Source: Stieleria maiorica (lineage in GTDB: Bacteria; Planctomycetota; Planctomycetia; Pirellulales; Pirellulaceae). Taken from it: a stretch of 64,000 nt of DNA. Made by a program: the position numbers and the translations under genes. Positions 44,303 through 53,500 of this stretch are shown here, piece after piece (positions within the stretch are counted from its first letter, which is position 1; the number at the start of each line of letters is the position of its first letter). Below the pieces are notes generated by a model. That model saw only the letters and a list, made by a program, of their open reading frames with translations. It was not told the origin of the DNA and did no database searches. Location of the stretch: assembly GCF_008035925.1 (NCBI RefSeq), contig NZ_CP036264.1, positions 62,001 to 126,000 on the forward strand. Direction: 5' to 3'.

Positions 44303-45772
44303 ATGGCTGTGATTGAAACTGACCGTGAAGTCGGTTGGGAAAAAGACTATGCAGAACGCATCAATCCCGAACTGATGAACAAGTTACTGCACCGGGCCGT
44401 GCCGGTGCTCGAGTGGACGGGTTGGAAGATCACCCGGGTCGGTCCGGGGTTTTGCGAATCGGTGCTGCCGCTGGTCGTCGAGACGACCAACCAACACGGC
44501 ACCCATCAGGCCGCCCTGATTTCGCTTTCGGCCGATTATACCGGCGGCATGGCGTTGACAACGTTGTTGACCGGCACGCCGTTGACGGGCATTCATCGCG
44601 GACACCCGGAGGAGTCTGCTTCGTTGTGGTTGGTCGGGATGGACGTGAAGTACGAAAACCCGAGCACCAGCCACCTGCGTGCCGTTAGCCGCGTCGATCC
44701 AAAAACGGCGCGGCGGATCCAGTCGCGATACTTTTCCGGTCGCGTCGTGTTGGCCACGATCGAGGTCGAATTCTGGTCCGAAGACGGTGAACGCGTCGCC
44801 GTCGCGGTGATGCGCTATTTCGCCCAGGCGACGCAAAAGTTGCTGGAGCATCGCAGCGGCGGCGAGCAGTCGCCGATGACCAAATTGAATCTGAAAACCT
44901 CCGCACGCATCATCGCCGGGTTGCGAGCGATGGGGGGGCCGGCCGCGTCGCAGACGACGACCGACGCACAAGGACGGCAATTGCGAATCGACGGCCCGCA
45001 CAATCATGATCGTGTCGCTGCGGGGACGCACGGGGTGCTACAGGCCAAGCGGTTGCAAAAGGTGCTGCCGCAACTCGGCGCGATGGTCGGCGCACGCACC
45101 CGGCAGTGCGATCAAGTCTTGCGATCGATCGACGGCATCGAACAGCTGGTGATGATCGGGGCAGGACTGGATATGCGACCGATCCGCCGTGCCGCAGACC
45201 TTCGCGGCGCGACGGTGTTCGAATTGGATCTGCCCGTGATGTTGGCCGAGCGACAGCGTGTGATCGAGCGGCTGGAGCAACAATCCGGCGCCGTCGCCGA
45301 CGCACCGGAACGGCACCAGATCGCGGCGGACTTTTTACAGGACGACGTCGGCGAGTTGCTGCAAAAACACTTCGCGTTCTCCGAAACCGCGCTCACGTTG
45401 TTCGTCTATGAAGGCTGTTCGATGTACTTCGACGAACAGCAGAACCAACGTTTGCTGCGATCGATCCGCAGACGCATGAAGCACCCCCAGAGCGTGCTGT
45501 GGATGGACTGCGTCACACCGGCTGTCATCAACGAAGGCACCGGCGACCCGAACATCCACGAGTTCGTCGATCGGATGGAGATGATCGGAGAGCGGTTCGT
45601 TTACGGGCCGGCCGATCCGAGAGCGTTTCTGCGCAGTTGCGGTTTCGTTTGCAGCAGCGACGTCACGGCACAGCAGTTCTTGGGCAGCGAGGATCCGACG
45701 CTCGGCGAGTACCGTTTCGTGACGGCTTGCCAGGATGTGGTGGATCTGGACTCCGTGGGGCCGGTCGAGTAG
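44303..45772 (+). CDS. Hotdog thioesterase (DUF4442-like) fused to leucine-carboxyl-methyltransferase-like domain
   Basis: 489 residues. The N-terminal 170 residues look like a DUF4442/PaaI hotdog fold (TNQHGTHQAALISLSADYTG, YFSGRVVLATIEVEFW). After a linker, the C-terminal 280 residues form a class I SAM methyltransferase of the LCMT/PPM type, with the SAM loop LVMIGAGLDMRPIR and the acidic motif VFELDLP. Each domain is known alone; their fusion would couple thioester hydrolysis or acyl-CoA binding to methyl transfer. The substrate is unknown. ATG 44303 (MAVIETDREVG) is preceded by GGGGGCAACA. A GTG at 44114 keeps the frame open but gives unrelated residues. Alone on its strand. Confidence 0.8.
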   Translation: MAVIETDREVGWEKDYAERINPELMNKLLHRAVPVLEWTGWKITRVGPGFCESVLPLVVETTNQHGTHQAALISLSADYTGGMALTTLLTGTPLTGIHRGHPEESASLWLVGMDVKYENPSTSHLRAVSRVDPKTARRIQSRYFSGRVVLATIEVEFWSEDGERVAVAVMRYFAQATQKLLEHRSGGEQSPMTKLNLKTSARIIAGLRAMGGPAASQTTTDAQGRQLRIDGPHNHDRVAAGTHGVLQAKRLQKVLPQLGAMVGARTRQCDQVLRSIDGIEQLVMIGAGLDMRPIRRAADLRGATVFELDLPVMLAERQRVIERLEQQSGAVADAPERHQIAADFLQDDVGELLQKHFAFSETALTLFVYEGCSMYFDEQQNQRLLRSIRRRMKHPQSVLWMDCVTPAVINEGTGDPNIHEFVDRMEMIGERFVYGPADPRAFLRSCGFVCSSDVTAQQFLGSEDPTLGEYRFVTACQDVVDLDSVGPVE

Positions 45773-45853
45773 ACCGGCCGAACATCGATGTCCGAGCGGC
45801 CCGTTGATTGACTTGCCCGCGGCGCGAGCAAGGGATGAGGCGGGCCGCCGGCC

Positions 45854-47452
45854 TTACACGGGGCGCACGACAATCCGTGTGCCCTGTTTGGCGATCACCT
45901 TCACGCTCGTCCCGCCGTCGACAAAGTCGCCTTCGGTGACCACATCAACGGTGTAGTCATCGATGTTCATTTTGCCGCCCGGGCGGAGCGGGCTTGCGGC
46001 GGTGCCGACATCACCCAGCGAAACGCGTTGCCAGCCCGGCAGCAAGGCGGCGGTGTCGGCGTCGGTCGGTTCGGACGGTCCGGCTTCGGCACCGACGACG
46101 GCGACTTGCGGTTTTAACGTCAACCGCCCCAGCCCGGGGATGTCGCCGATGTAATTGGCCAACACCAGCATGGCCACCATGAAGCCCGCAAATGCGCCCA
46201 GGACCGTGGCGACGTCCCAGCCCAAACTGGCCAGTTCGTCGGCGTTGCCGGGCACGACGAAACGACGCGACGCCATCACCAACGACCCCAGCATCAATCC
46301 CAGCCCGCCGATGCCGGCGACGCCGAAACCGGGAATCACAAAGATCTCCATGCCGATGAAGATCAGTCCCAACACGAACAGCGTCACTTCCAACCAGCCC
46401 GCGGTCCCGCCCAGGAACCGGCTCCAGAAAAACAGCCCGAAGCACAACAGCGACGTCAATCCGCCGATGCCGACGCCGGGGGCGCCCAGCTCGATCACCA
46501 GCGCGACCATGCCGATCACCAGTAGAAGGAAGGTCACGAATCCGGAATTGAGGATCATGATGGCGGTGTCCATGCCGGTCCGTTCCATCACCGCAATGGG
46601 GGTTTTCACTCCCAGGACTTCGGCCAGTTCGGCTTCGTTTTCGACGGTCCGGTCGGCCATCCCCAGTTCGACGGCACGCGCACCGTTGACGGTAAAGAAC
46701 ATCTCCTTGCCGGCTTCGCGGATCGGTTTCCCCAGCTCCCACTCGTCGGTGTTTTCCATCGATTCCCATTCCTTGTCGCTGATGTAGCGGACCGTTCCGT
46801 CGGTCTTGTGGACGGCGCGAAAGACGACCATGTCCTTGTCGGTCATCTTCTCGGCCAGCGCCAACGGGCGGCCGGTCGCGCGGGCGGTGTCGCGGACTTT
46901 CTGGGCCAGCACGCTGCGGCTTTTGGCTTCGGTGTACCGGAACGCCCCATCGGCCCCCATCACGATCTCGCCGGCGTCGCCCATCCGCGCACCCGGCAGC
47001 ATGATGATTTTGTCACAGGCCAGCGAGATCAGGGCGGCGCCGCTGATCGCGTCCTTTTGAATGAACGCGACCGTTTCGACGTCCTTGGCGTCGGAGATCA
47101 TGTCCATCAATTCGAACGTCACGTAGACCAACCCGCCGGGGCTGTGAATGTCCAAGATGATCACGTCCACGTCCGAGTCGACCGCCTCGGCGAACTTGCG
47201 TTTCAGCAACGCGCCGCTGAGCGGATTGATGTCTTCGTGCAGCGGGATGATCACCGCGGTTCGGTCGGCCGGTTTCGCCACGTTTTCCGCGGCGTCAGTG
47301 GCTGCGACGGCGTCAGTGGCTGCGACGGCGTCAGTCGCCGCGACGGCATCCGGTCCGCTGCGGACAAATGGGGCCGGGATCAGGCACACAGTCAGAGCGA
47401 TCCAGAGCGGAAGGATCCAACGCGGAGCGGAAGCGGGGCTGGGACGAACCAT
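45854..47452 (-). CDS. NfeD-type membrane serine protease (ClpP-like)
   Basis: 532 residues. A signal/anchor segment (WILPLWIALTVCLIPAP) precedes a low-complexity region with three DAVAAT repeats (35-52). The ClpP-like protease domain has SPGGLVYV and nucleophile Ser137 (KDAISGAALISLACDK). Four to five membrane helices (about 310-420) and a C-terminal NfeD OB domain (residues about 480-530) follow, the classic long NfeD (1510-N) architecture. These proteins are thought to take part in membrane-protein quality control, often with a stomatin-like partner, none of which is adjacent here. The stop lies 81 bp from that of the convergent hotdog-methyltransferase gene. Confidence 0.9.
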   Translation of the reverse strand: MVRPSPASAPRWILPLWIALTVCLIPAPFVRSGPDAVAATDAVAATDAVAATDAAENVAKPADRTAVIIPLHEDINPLSGALLKRKFAEAVDSDVDVIILDIHSPGGLVYVTFELMDMISDAKDVETVAFIQKDAISGAALISLACDKIIMLPGARMGDAGEIVMGADGAFRYTEAKSRSVLAQKVRDTARATGRPLALAEKMTDKDMVVFRAVHKTDGTVRYISDKEWESMENTDEWELGKPIREAGKEMFFTVNGARAVELGMADRTVENEAELAEVLGVKTPIAVMERTGMDTAIMILNSGFVTFLLLVIGMVALVIELGAPGVGIGGLTSLLCFGLFFWSRFLGGTAGWLEVTLFVLGLIFIGMEIFVIPGFGVAGIGGLGLMLGSLVMASRRFVVPGNADELASLGWDVATVLGAFAGFMVAMLVLANYIGDIPGLGRLTLKPQVAVVGAEAGPSEPTDADTAALLPGWQRVSLGDVGTAASPLRPGGKMNIDDYTVDVVTEGDFVDGGTSVKVIAKQGTRIVVRPV

Positions 47453-47661
47453 GACAGAAATCTGACCATCGGGAAACAGAGGAGAGCCGGAATCCTATTG
47501 TAGGCTCAAAACAGCCCGTCCAGTGGCGATGGATCGAGGCCGAATCCCGATCGTCAGTTAGAGACCGGCGCGATCGTTCGGCCCGTCTGCCGGCGCGAAA
47601 CGGCGAATCGCGATGAGGATTCGATGGATTTGCAATGCCGCAATCGTCTCCGCCCGGTCTG

Positions 47662-48270
47662 TCACTCTTGCTGCGATTCGACGTTTTCGCCGTTCTGATC
47701 CTGAACTTCGACACCGACTTCGACACTTTGGGTGTCCGAGTTTTCGCCGGCTTCCATTTCGGCGGCTTCCTCGTTGATGGATTCCTGATCTTCCAGCCCC
47801 TCCAGTTCGGCGTCAAAACCGTCAAAGCTTTCGTCAAACGCGTCCAATTCGAATGCTTCGCCGCTGTCCAGCAGCAGCGTCACGGTCACTTCCTGGGTTT
47901 GATTGTTGGTGCGATGGATGATTTTGCCGCTTCCCTTGTCGCCTTGGACCTCAAACACCATCGCCGTGATCGATTCGTCCTTGGTCGATTCCTTCATCGC
48001 ATCACGCAAGTTCATCTGACTGCTTTGGATCGTGCCGATTTTTTCCATCACGATCGGATCATCGGCGTATTCCTCCACCGCGACCTCGGCCAGCACACCG
48101 GCGGCCTGGTCCCACGCGAAATACATCGCGCCACAGCAGAGAATGGTTCCAAACAGAAAAACGCCTCCGATGATCCCGAGCACCCACAGCCAGGTATTGC
48201 TGCTCTTGCGGGCAGGTTGACCGAACTGATCTGGGGCGGTTTCGAACGGATTGCGTGGGGCTTGTGACAT
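47662..48270 (-). CDS. Single-pass membrane protein with acidic tail
   Basis: 202 residues. Residues 1-23 are polar; 26-50 form one membrane helix (TWLWVLGIIGGVFLFGTILC). The outer part has a block (MVFEVQGDKGSGKIIHRTNN) reminiscent of the COA1/TIM21 fold, the likeness too weak to assign. The last 65 residues are strongly acidic (LEGLEDQESINEEAAEMEAG). It may be a small assembly or adhesion factor, but I cannot tell. It lies 209 bp upstream of the NfeD gene on the same strand. Confidence 0.65.
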   Translation of the reverse strand: MSQAPRNPFETAPDQFGQPARKSSNTWLWVLGIIGGVFLFGTILCCGAMYFAWDQAAGVLAEVAVEEYADDPIVMEKIGTIQSSQMNLRDAMKESTKDESITAMVFEVQGDKGSGKIIHRTNNQTQEVTVTLLLDSGEAFELDAFDESFDGFDAELEGLEDQESINEEAAEMEAGENSDTQSVEVGVEVQDQNGENVESQQE

Positions 48271-49128
48271 AGGAAAACCGTCGCGCCTGGGTGAAGATGA
48301 ATCTCATCCGTTGCCGATTCACCGACGGTGTCGTCGGGGCATTCGGATGCTGCTGCCGCAAACCATTAGAACGGCGCCCCGCGACGACCGGTAGTGCGCC
48401 CGCCCACCGGCACGTGCGGGATCCGCGGGCAATCGACCTCCACGTGTTGACTTGGCGTCTGCGGGGTCCAGTTTGGCTCGACTCTATCCGTCGGGAACCG
48501 GAATCCACACAAATCCCAATGGCTGCCTTCTCCCGCGATCTGGCCTGGTTTTGCGCACAGAGAAGGGCTAAGGAAGTGGGGGCCAGCGGCCTACCACGCG
48601 GGTCAGTGCAGGTTCAATCGCCCCTGGCGTCGATCGGCGGCGGATAAGTCGCCTTCGCGCGGTCTATGGCCAACCGCAGCGGCCGCGGTCGGGGGCGTTC
48701 GAGACGGGAATTCGGCTTCGGATCGCCGGGAAAGTATTACTTACGGGGTGACGACTTGACTCTTTCGTGGTAGAAGAATCTGGTTATCGTATTTCTCTGT
48801 CGGTCGGCGGTCGTGTCAACGCGTTTGCATCGCCGCTGACCAGTCCAGGAGGACACCGGAGAACATCAGGAGCACGGTTCTTGCGGTAATCCGGTCGAAA
48901 GATCGGGGCCGGTAGTTGCTCAGAGGCGGTTGACACCACACTTGCAACTGGGCTGGCCGGATGGCCGAGTGCATCGGCGGCGGATCCATCGGATCCGGCA
49001 CCCTGCATAAATCCATCTCGGATGCGTTAGGTAGACGTAGACATTGTTGTAACATGAAGGCAGCCCGTGCGCGCGGCGCGTGTCTTCCCAGGTCCACTCG
49101 TTTGATTCACCTAGGGGGAATCTCATTT
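48271..49128. other. Long intergenic region before glnII
   Basis: 858 bp with no recognised gene; short open frames in both strands look like GC-driven shadows. It must contain the glnII promoter(s). Besides the element at 48931-48946, a TTGACT at 48756-48761 has no good partner. I saw no tRNA, riboswitch or repeat of the window's families here, which is unusual in this window. Confidence 0.4.
48931..48946 (+). promoter_or_regulatory. Near-consensus sigma-54 promoter candidate for glnII
   Basis: TGACAC-N5-TTGCA differs from the sigma-54 consensus TGGCAC-N5-TTGCA by one base, but that base belongs to the important -24 GG pair. It is about 183 bp upstream of the glnII ATG. The overlapping TTGACA (48930-48935) would also be a perfect sigma-70 -35, though no -10 follows at 17 bp. 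Confidence 0.3.
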
Positions 49129-50148
49129 ATGACCAAGTGCAAGTTGGAATACATCTGGTTGGATGGCTATCAGCCGACGCAAAGCCTGAGAAGCAAGACC
49201 AAGATCATCACCGATTTCAGCGGAAACGTCGAAGACGCACCGATGTGGTCGTTTGACGGTTCATCTACCGAGCAGGCACCCGGCGGCGCATCGGACTGTC
49301 TGCTCAAACCCGTCAAAGTCATTCCCGATCCGGGCCGCATGGGCACCGGGTACTTGGTGATGTGCGAAGTGCTCAACGCCGACGGCACGCCGCACCGCAC
49401 CAACGGCCGCGCCACCATCGACGATGACGATGGCGATTTCTGGTTCGGGTTCGAGCAGGAGTACACGCTTTGGGATCCCGGCACCAACCGGCCGCTCGGT
49501 TTCCCCGCCGAAGGCTACCCCGGACCGCAAGGGCCGTATTACTGCAGCGTCGGCAACGGCAAAGCCGTCGGCCGCGAGATCATCGAAGAGCATCTTGAGC
49601 TGTGCCTGGAAGCCGGTCTGAACGTCGAAGGCATCAACGCCGAAGTGATGATGGGCCAGTGGGAATTCCAAGTCTTCTCCAAGGGTGCCAAAGACGCCGG
49701 CGACCAAGTCTGGTTGGGCCGCTACATTTTGGATCGTGTCGCCGAAGCCCATGGCGTCGGCATCAACTACCACTGCAAGCCGGTTCCCGGTGACTGGAAC
49801 GGCAGCGGCATGCACGCAAACTTCTCCAACAGCACGCTGCGAACCTGCGGCAGCCAAGAGGTTTACGAAGCGATCTGCCAAGCCTTTGAGCCGCGGATCA
49901 AAGAGCACATCGACGTCTACGGTGCCGACAACGAGCAACGCTTGACCGGCCTGCACGAAACGCAGTCGATCGACAAGTTCAGCTACGGCGTTTCCGACCG
50001 CGGTGCTTCGATTCGGATCCCGATCGGCACGGTCGAAAATGGTTGGAAAGGTTGGTTGGAAGATCGACGTCCGGCCTCCAACGCTGACCCGTACATGGTC
50101 GCCAGCGCGATCATCGCGACGGTCAAAACGGCTGCGGTCCCCGCCTAG
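49129..50148 (+). CDS. glnII: Glutamine synthetase type II (GlnII)
   Basis: 339 residues, the short eukaryote-like class (about 330-350), not the 470-residue GlnA. It makes glutamine from glutamate, ammonia and ATP in the cytoplasm. Visible blocks: YIWLDGYQPTQSLRSKTKII, PMWSFDGSSTEQAPG, FWFGFEQEYTLW, and GVSDRGASIRIP. ATG 49129 is preceded by AGGGGGAA 8 nt upstream; the frame runs open to 48961 but the added residues are not family-like. It appears monocistronic with a strong terminator 48 bp after its stop. A sigma-54-like element lies upstream, and a NtrC-type regulator occurs at 14145-15503. Confidence 0.93.
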   Translation: MTKCKLEYIWLDGYQPTQSLRSKTKIITDFSGNVEDAPMWSFDGSSTEQAPGGASDCLLKPVKVIPDPGRMGTGYLVMCEVLNADGTPHRTNGRATIDDDDGDFWFGFEQEYTLWDPGTNRPLGFPAEGYPGPQGPYYCSVGNGKAVGREIIEEHLELCLEAGLNVEGINAEVMMGQWEFQVFSKGAKDAGDQVWLGRYILDRVAEAHGVGINYHCKPVPGDWNGSGMHANFSNSTLRTCGSQEVYEAICQAFEPRIKEHIDVYGADNEQRLTGLHETQSIDKFSYGVSDRGASIRIPIGTVENGWKGWLEDRRPASNADPYMVASAIIATVKTAAVPA

Positions 50149-50195
50149 GTTGACGCCCCCCGCGGGTCATCGATCCGCCCCTGAAATGAAACCCG

Positions 50196-50231
50196 AGCCC
50201 GGTTGCGGTTGATCCGCGATCGGGCTTTTTT
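50196..50231 (+). terminator. Rho-independent terminator of glnII
   Basis: A 13-bp stem (AGCCCGGTTGCGG, 50196-50208, against CCGCGATCGGGCT, 50214-50226, two G-U pairs) with the loop TTGAT and a six-T run (50226-50231). It is the clearest intrinsic terminator in the window. Confidence 0.85.
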
Positions 50232-50250
50232 GTTGGGGTTGGAAACCGCT

Positions 50251-50371
50251 GTGTGACGTCCTTTCGGGGTCGTCGCGCCGAGTCCCAGTCGCGACGGCCC
50301 GGAAGGGCCATCGTACTTCCAGAAAGCTGCGTCGCAGCGAACGGGAATCGCCTAAAGGCTAGACACCAGCG
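50251..50371. repeat. Repeats, families A and E
   Basis: Family A element (50251-50316) followed by family E (50326-50371), which contains the small palindromes GCTGCGTCGCAGC and GCCTAAAGGC. Family E recurs at 54982-55027 with only three differences over 46 bp. They fill the gap between the glnII terminator and the PVC gene. Confidence 0.8.
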
Positions 50372-50537
50372 TTTGAGACCAACATGCACTGAAATAAACG
50401 TGCGCTGAAAAAACAGGGGTGTCGGACGATCCGACCGATCGACTGATGGTTCGGCCCCGCTGGCCAGCTACAATGTCCGTCCCCGCCTTTCCTTGGTCTT
50501 GCCCGTTTTCCGCTCCATCCCACCACGGACCGACTTG

Positions 50538-53500
50538 ATGATTTCGTCTGGCCCTCGCCTTCTGTCCCTCTCCGCGCCCCTGTTCCAGATTCTGTTCCTT
50601 TCGCTCGCTGTGATCATGGCTGGTACCACGGCCCGTGCCGCCGATCCGCTGCAATTGCGCGACGGCGACCGCGTCGTTTTGATCGGCGACGGGCTGATCG
50701 AGCAAGAACAGTACTTCGGCTGGATCGAGTTGATGATGACCACCGCGTTTCCCGACGCCGACGTCACCTACCGCAACCTCGGCTGGAACGGCGACACGCC
50801 GGCGGGTGACTCGCGCGAGGGGCTCAGTCTGGTCCAGGCCGGTCATGAACCCGCCGGGGAAGGCTGGCGGCAACTGGAAAAGCAACTCGAATTGACCCGT
50901 CCCACCGTCGCCGTTGTGGGTTACGGCATGGCAAACGCGTTGGAAACGTCGACGAACACCACCGACGCGGCCAAGGTCCAGTCGATCGTCAAGTTCACCG
51001 AAGACCTTCAGCGGCTGGCCGATCGGATCAAGCAAATCAATCCCGATTGCCGGTTTGTATTCTTGTCGCCGATTTCACCGGTCGGTCCTTCCGTTCTGAC
51101 CCCCGAAATGGTCAAGGCCTATGGAGAATTGATCGCGCAAGTGTGTGACAAGACCGGTGGTCACTTCGTCGATCTGACGCGGGTCGCCGACAGCACGAAC
51201 GAGCGCAAGGACCCCGTGCACCTGAACGGTGAAGGCTACAAAGCCGCCGCCGTTGCGATCGGAGCATCATTGGGAATCGATCGCGGGGCTTGGAAAGACA
51301 GCCCGCAAACTGAATCGCTGCGGCGCGTGATCTTGGAGAAGAATCGACTGTGGTTCCACCGTTCACGGCCGGCCAACATGGCCTACGTGTTCGGATTTCG
51401 GAAACACGAACAGGGGCAAAACGCCGTCGAGATCCCGCAGTTCGACCCGTTGATCGAACAGGAAGAAGCCAAGATCGCTTCGCTGCGACAGTTGAACGCC
51501 GATGACGCCCGCGACGCCGCGACGCGATTGGAATCCAAGTACGCGGAATTCACCCCCCAGCCGACGCCGGACTTCGTCGTCGCCGACGGGCTGGAGGTTT
51601 CGTTGTGGGCCGAAAACCCGATGTTGAACAAACCGATCCACATGAACTTTGACCCGCAAGGTCGGCTGTGGATCGCCAGCAGCGAAGCCTATCCGATGAT
51701 CGAGGTCGGGCAGGCGATGCCCGACAAGGTTCTGGTGTTGGAAGATTCCAACCACGACGGCACCGCGGACAAATCGACCGTGTTCGCCGACGGATTGTTG
51801 ATTCCCACCGGGATCGCTCCGGGCGACGGCGGGGTCTACGTGGCCCAGAGCACCGATTTGTTGTTTCTGGAAGACACCGACGGGGACGGCAAGTCCGATC
51901 GCCGCGAGCGAGTGCTCAGCGGATTCGGCACCGAGGACACGCACCACAACTTGCACACGTTGTTGTTCGGTCCCGACGGGCGTTTGTACATGAACCAGTC
52001 GGTTTACACCCGCACGGATGCCGAGACGCCGCATGGTGTGGTTCGATTGAAAGCCGGCGGTGGATTTCGATTCGATACCAAGCACCGGCGGATGGACGTT
52101 TTCTTCCGCGGTCTGTGGAACCCCTGGGGACACCAGTTCGACGCCCTCGGTCATTCATTCATGACCGATGGAGCGGGCTTTGCCGGCATCGCGTATGTGT
52201 TTCCCGGGGCGAGATTCAACCCGACGCCAGGCACACGGCAACAACTGGATTTGATCAGCCCCGGCAACTACCCCAAGTTCTGCGGCGGAGAAATCGTCTA
52301 CGGTGAAAGCTTCCCCGCGGACTGGCAGGGTTCGTTGGTGACCTGTGACTTTCGGGCCAACCGCGTGACCCGGTTTTCGTTGTCGCAGACGGACTCGGGA
52401 TTCGTGACGACACAAGAAGCTGACTTGATCCGCACCACCGCCAGCACGTTTCGCCCGATCGATATCAAACAAGGTCCCGACGGGGCGCTGTACATCGCCG
52501 ACTGGTCCAACCCGATCATCAATCATGGCGAAGTCGATTTCCGCGATCCCAGGCGCGACCGCTGGCACGGTCGCATTTGGCGGGTCACGGCCAAAGACCG
52601 TCCGCTGCACAAGCCGGTCGATCTGACCGTACAGAAAACCGAAACGCTGATCGACCATCTGTATTCGGGCGATCGCTACCTGGCCGACCAGTCCCGCCGC
52701 GTCTTGATCGAGCGCGGTGACCACACCGCGACCAAGCTGGACCGGGTATGGAGTTCGGCGAAGGCACCCGCGGACCGATTGGCCGCCGCGCGTCTGTCAG
52801 CCGCGGTCGGTATGCCAAATTCAGCATGGTTGCAAGCCTTGTTGGACGATTCGGCAGGCGACGTGCGTGCCGCTGCGACGCGGATCTTGGCCGATTGGTC
52901 CGATCCGACCGACCCGACGGCGAGCATTCAGAGAGAACAAGCGTTGGCATGGTTTGCCGACCGGATCGCCGACCAGCACCCGCGAGCTCGACTGGAGGCC
53001 ATCCGCGGCTTGGCAAAACTCGGCGGCGTCGATGCGATCCGGCTGTCGCTGCGGGCGCTCGACCAGCCCACCGATCGATTCCTCCAACACGCCCTGTTCT
53101 TGAACGTCGACGAAAACACCGACGCGCTGATCAAGGACCTGCGCGATCCGGTCTGGAGCACGGCGGAGAATCAAAAGCAACTCGAATTTGTCCTGACCAG
53201 CGTTCAGCCGGCCCAAGCGACCGAGTTTCTGGCGGGCTACTTGGCCAACAACGGCCTGCCGCGCGACGGTTCGGGGCCCTGGATCGGTCTGATCGCCAAA
53301 GCGGGCAGCGGCAAAGAGCTCGCGATTCTGTACCAACATGCGATCGGCGGAAAACTGGACCCCGCCGCGACCGCCGAAGCGTTGACGGCGCTTCAAAACG
53401 CGAAACGGCTTCGTCGTCTGGCACCGAAACCCAACGGCCAACCCGCCGAAGACTTGAAACCGCTGCTGTCCAGTTCTGACTCGGCAGTCCAGGCCGCGGC

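Noticed and set aside
48570-48640. Possible tRNA suggested by GGTTCAATC
   Set aside because: The flanking bases do not form a T-stem, and no acceptor or anticodon stem could be drawn.
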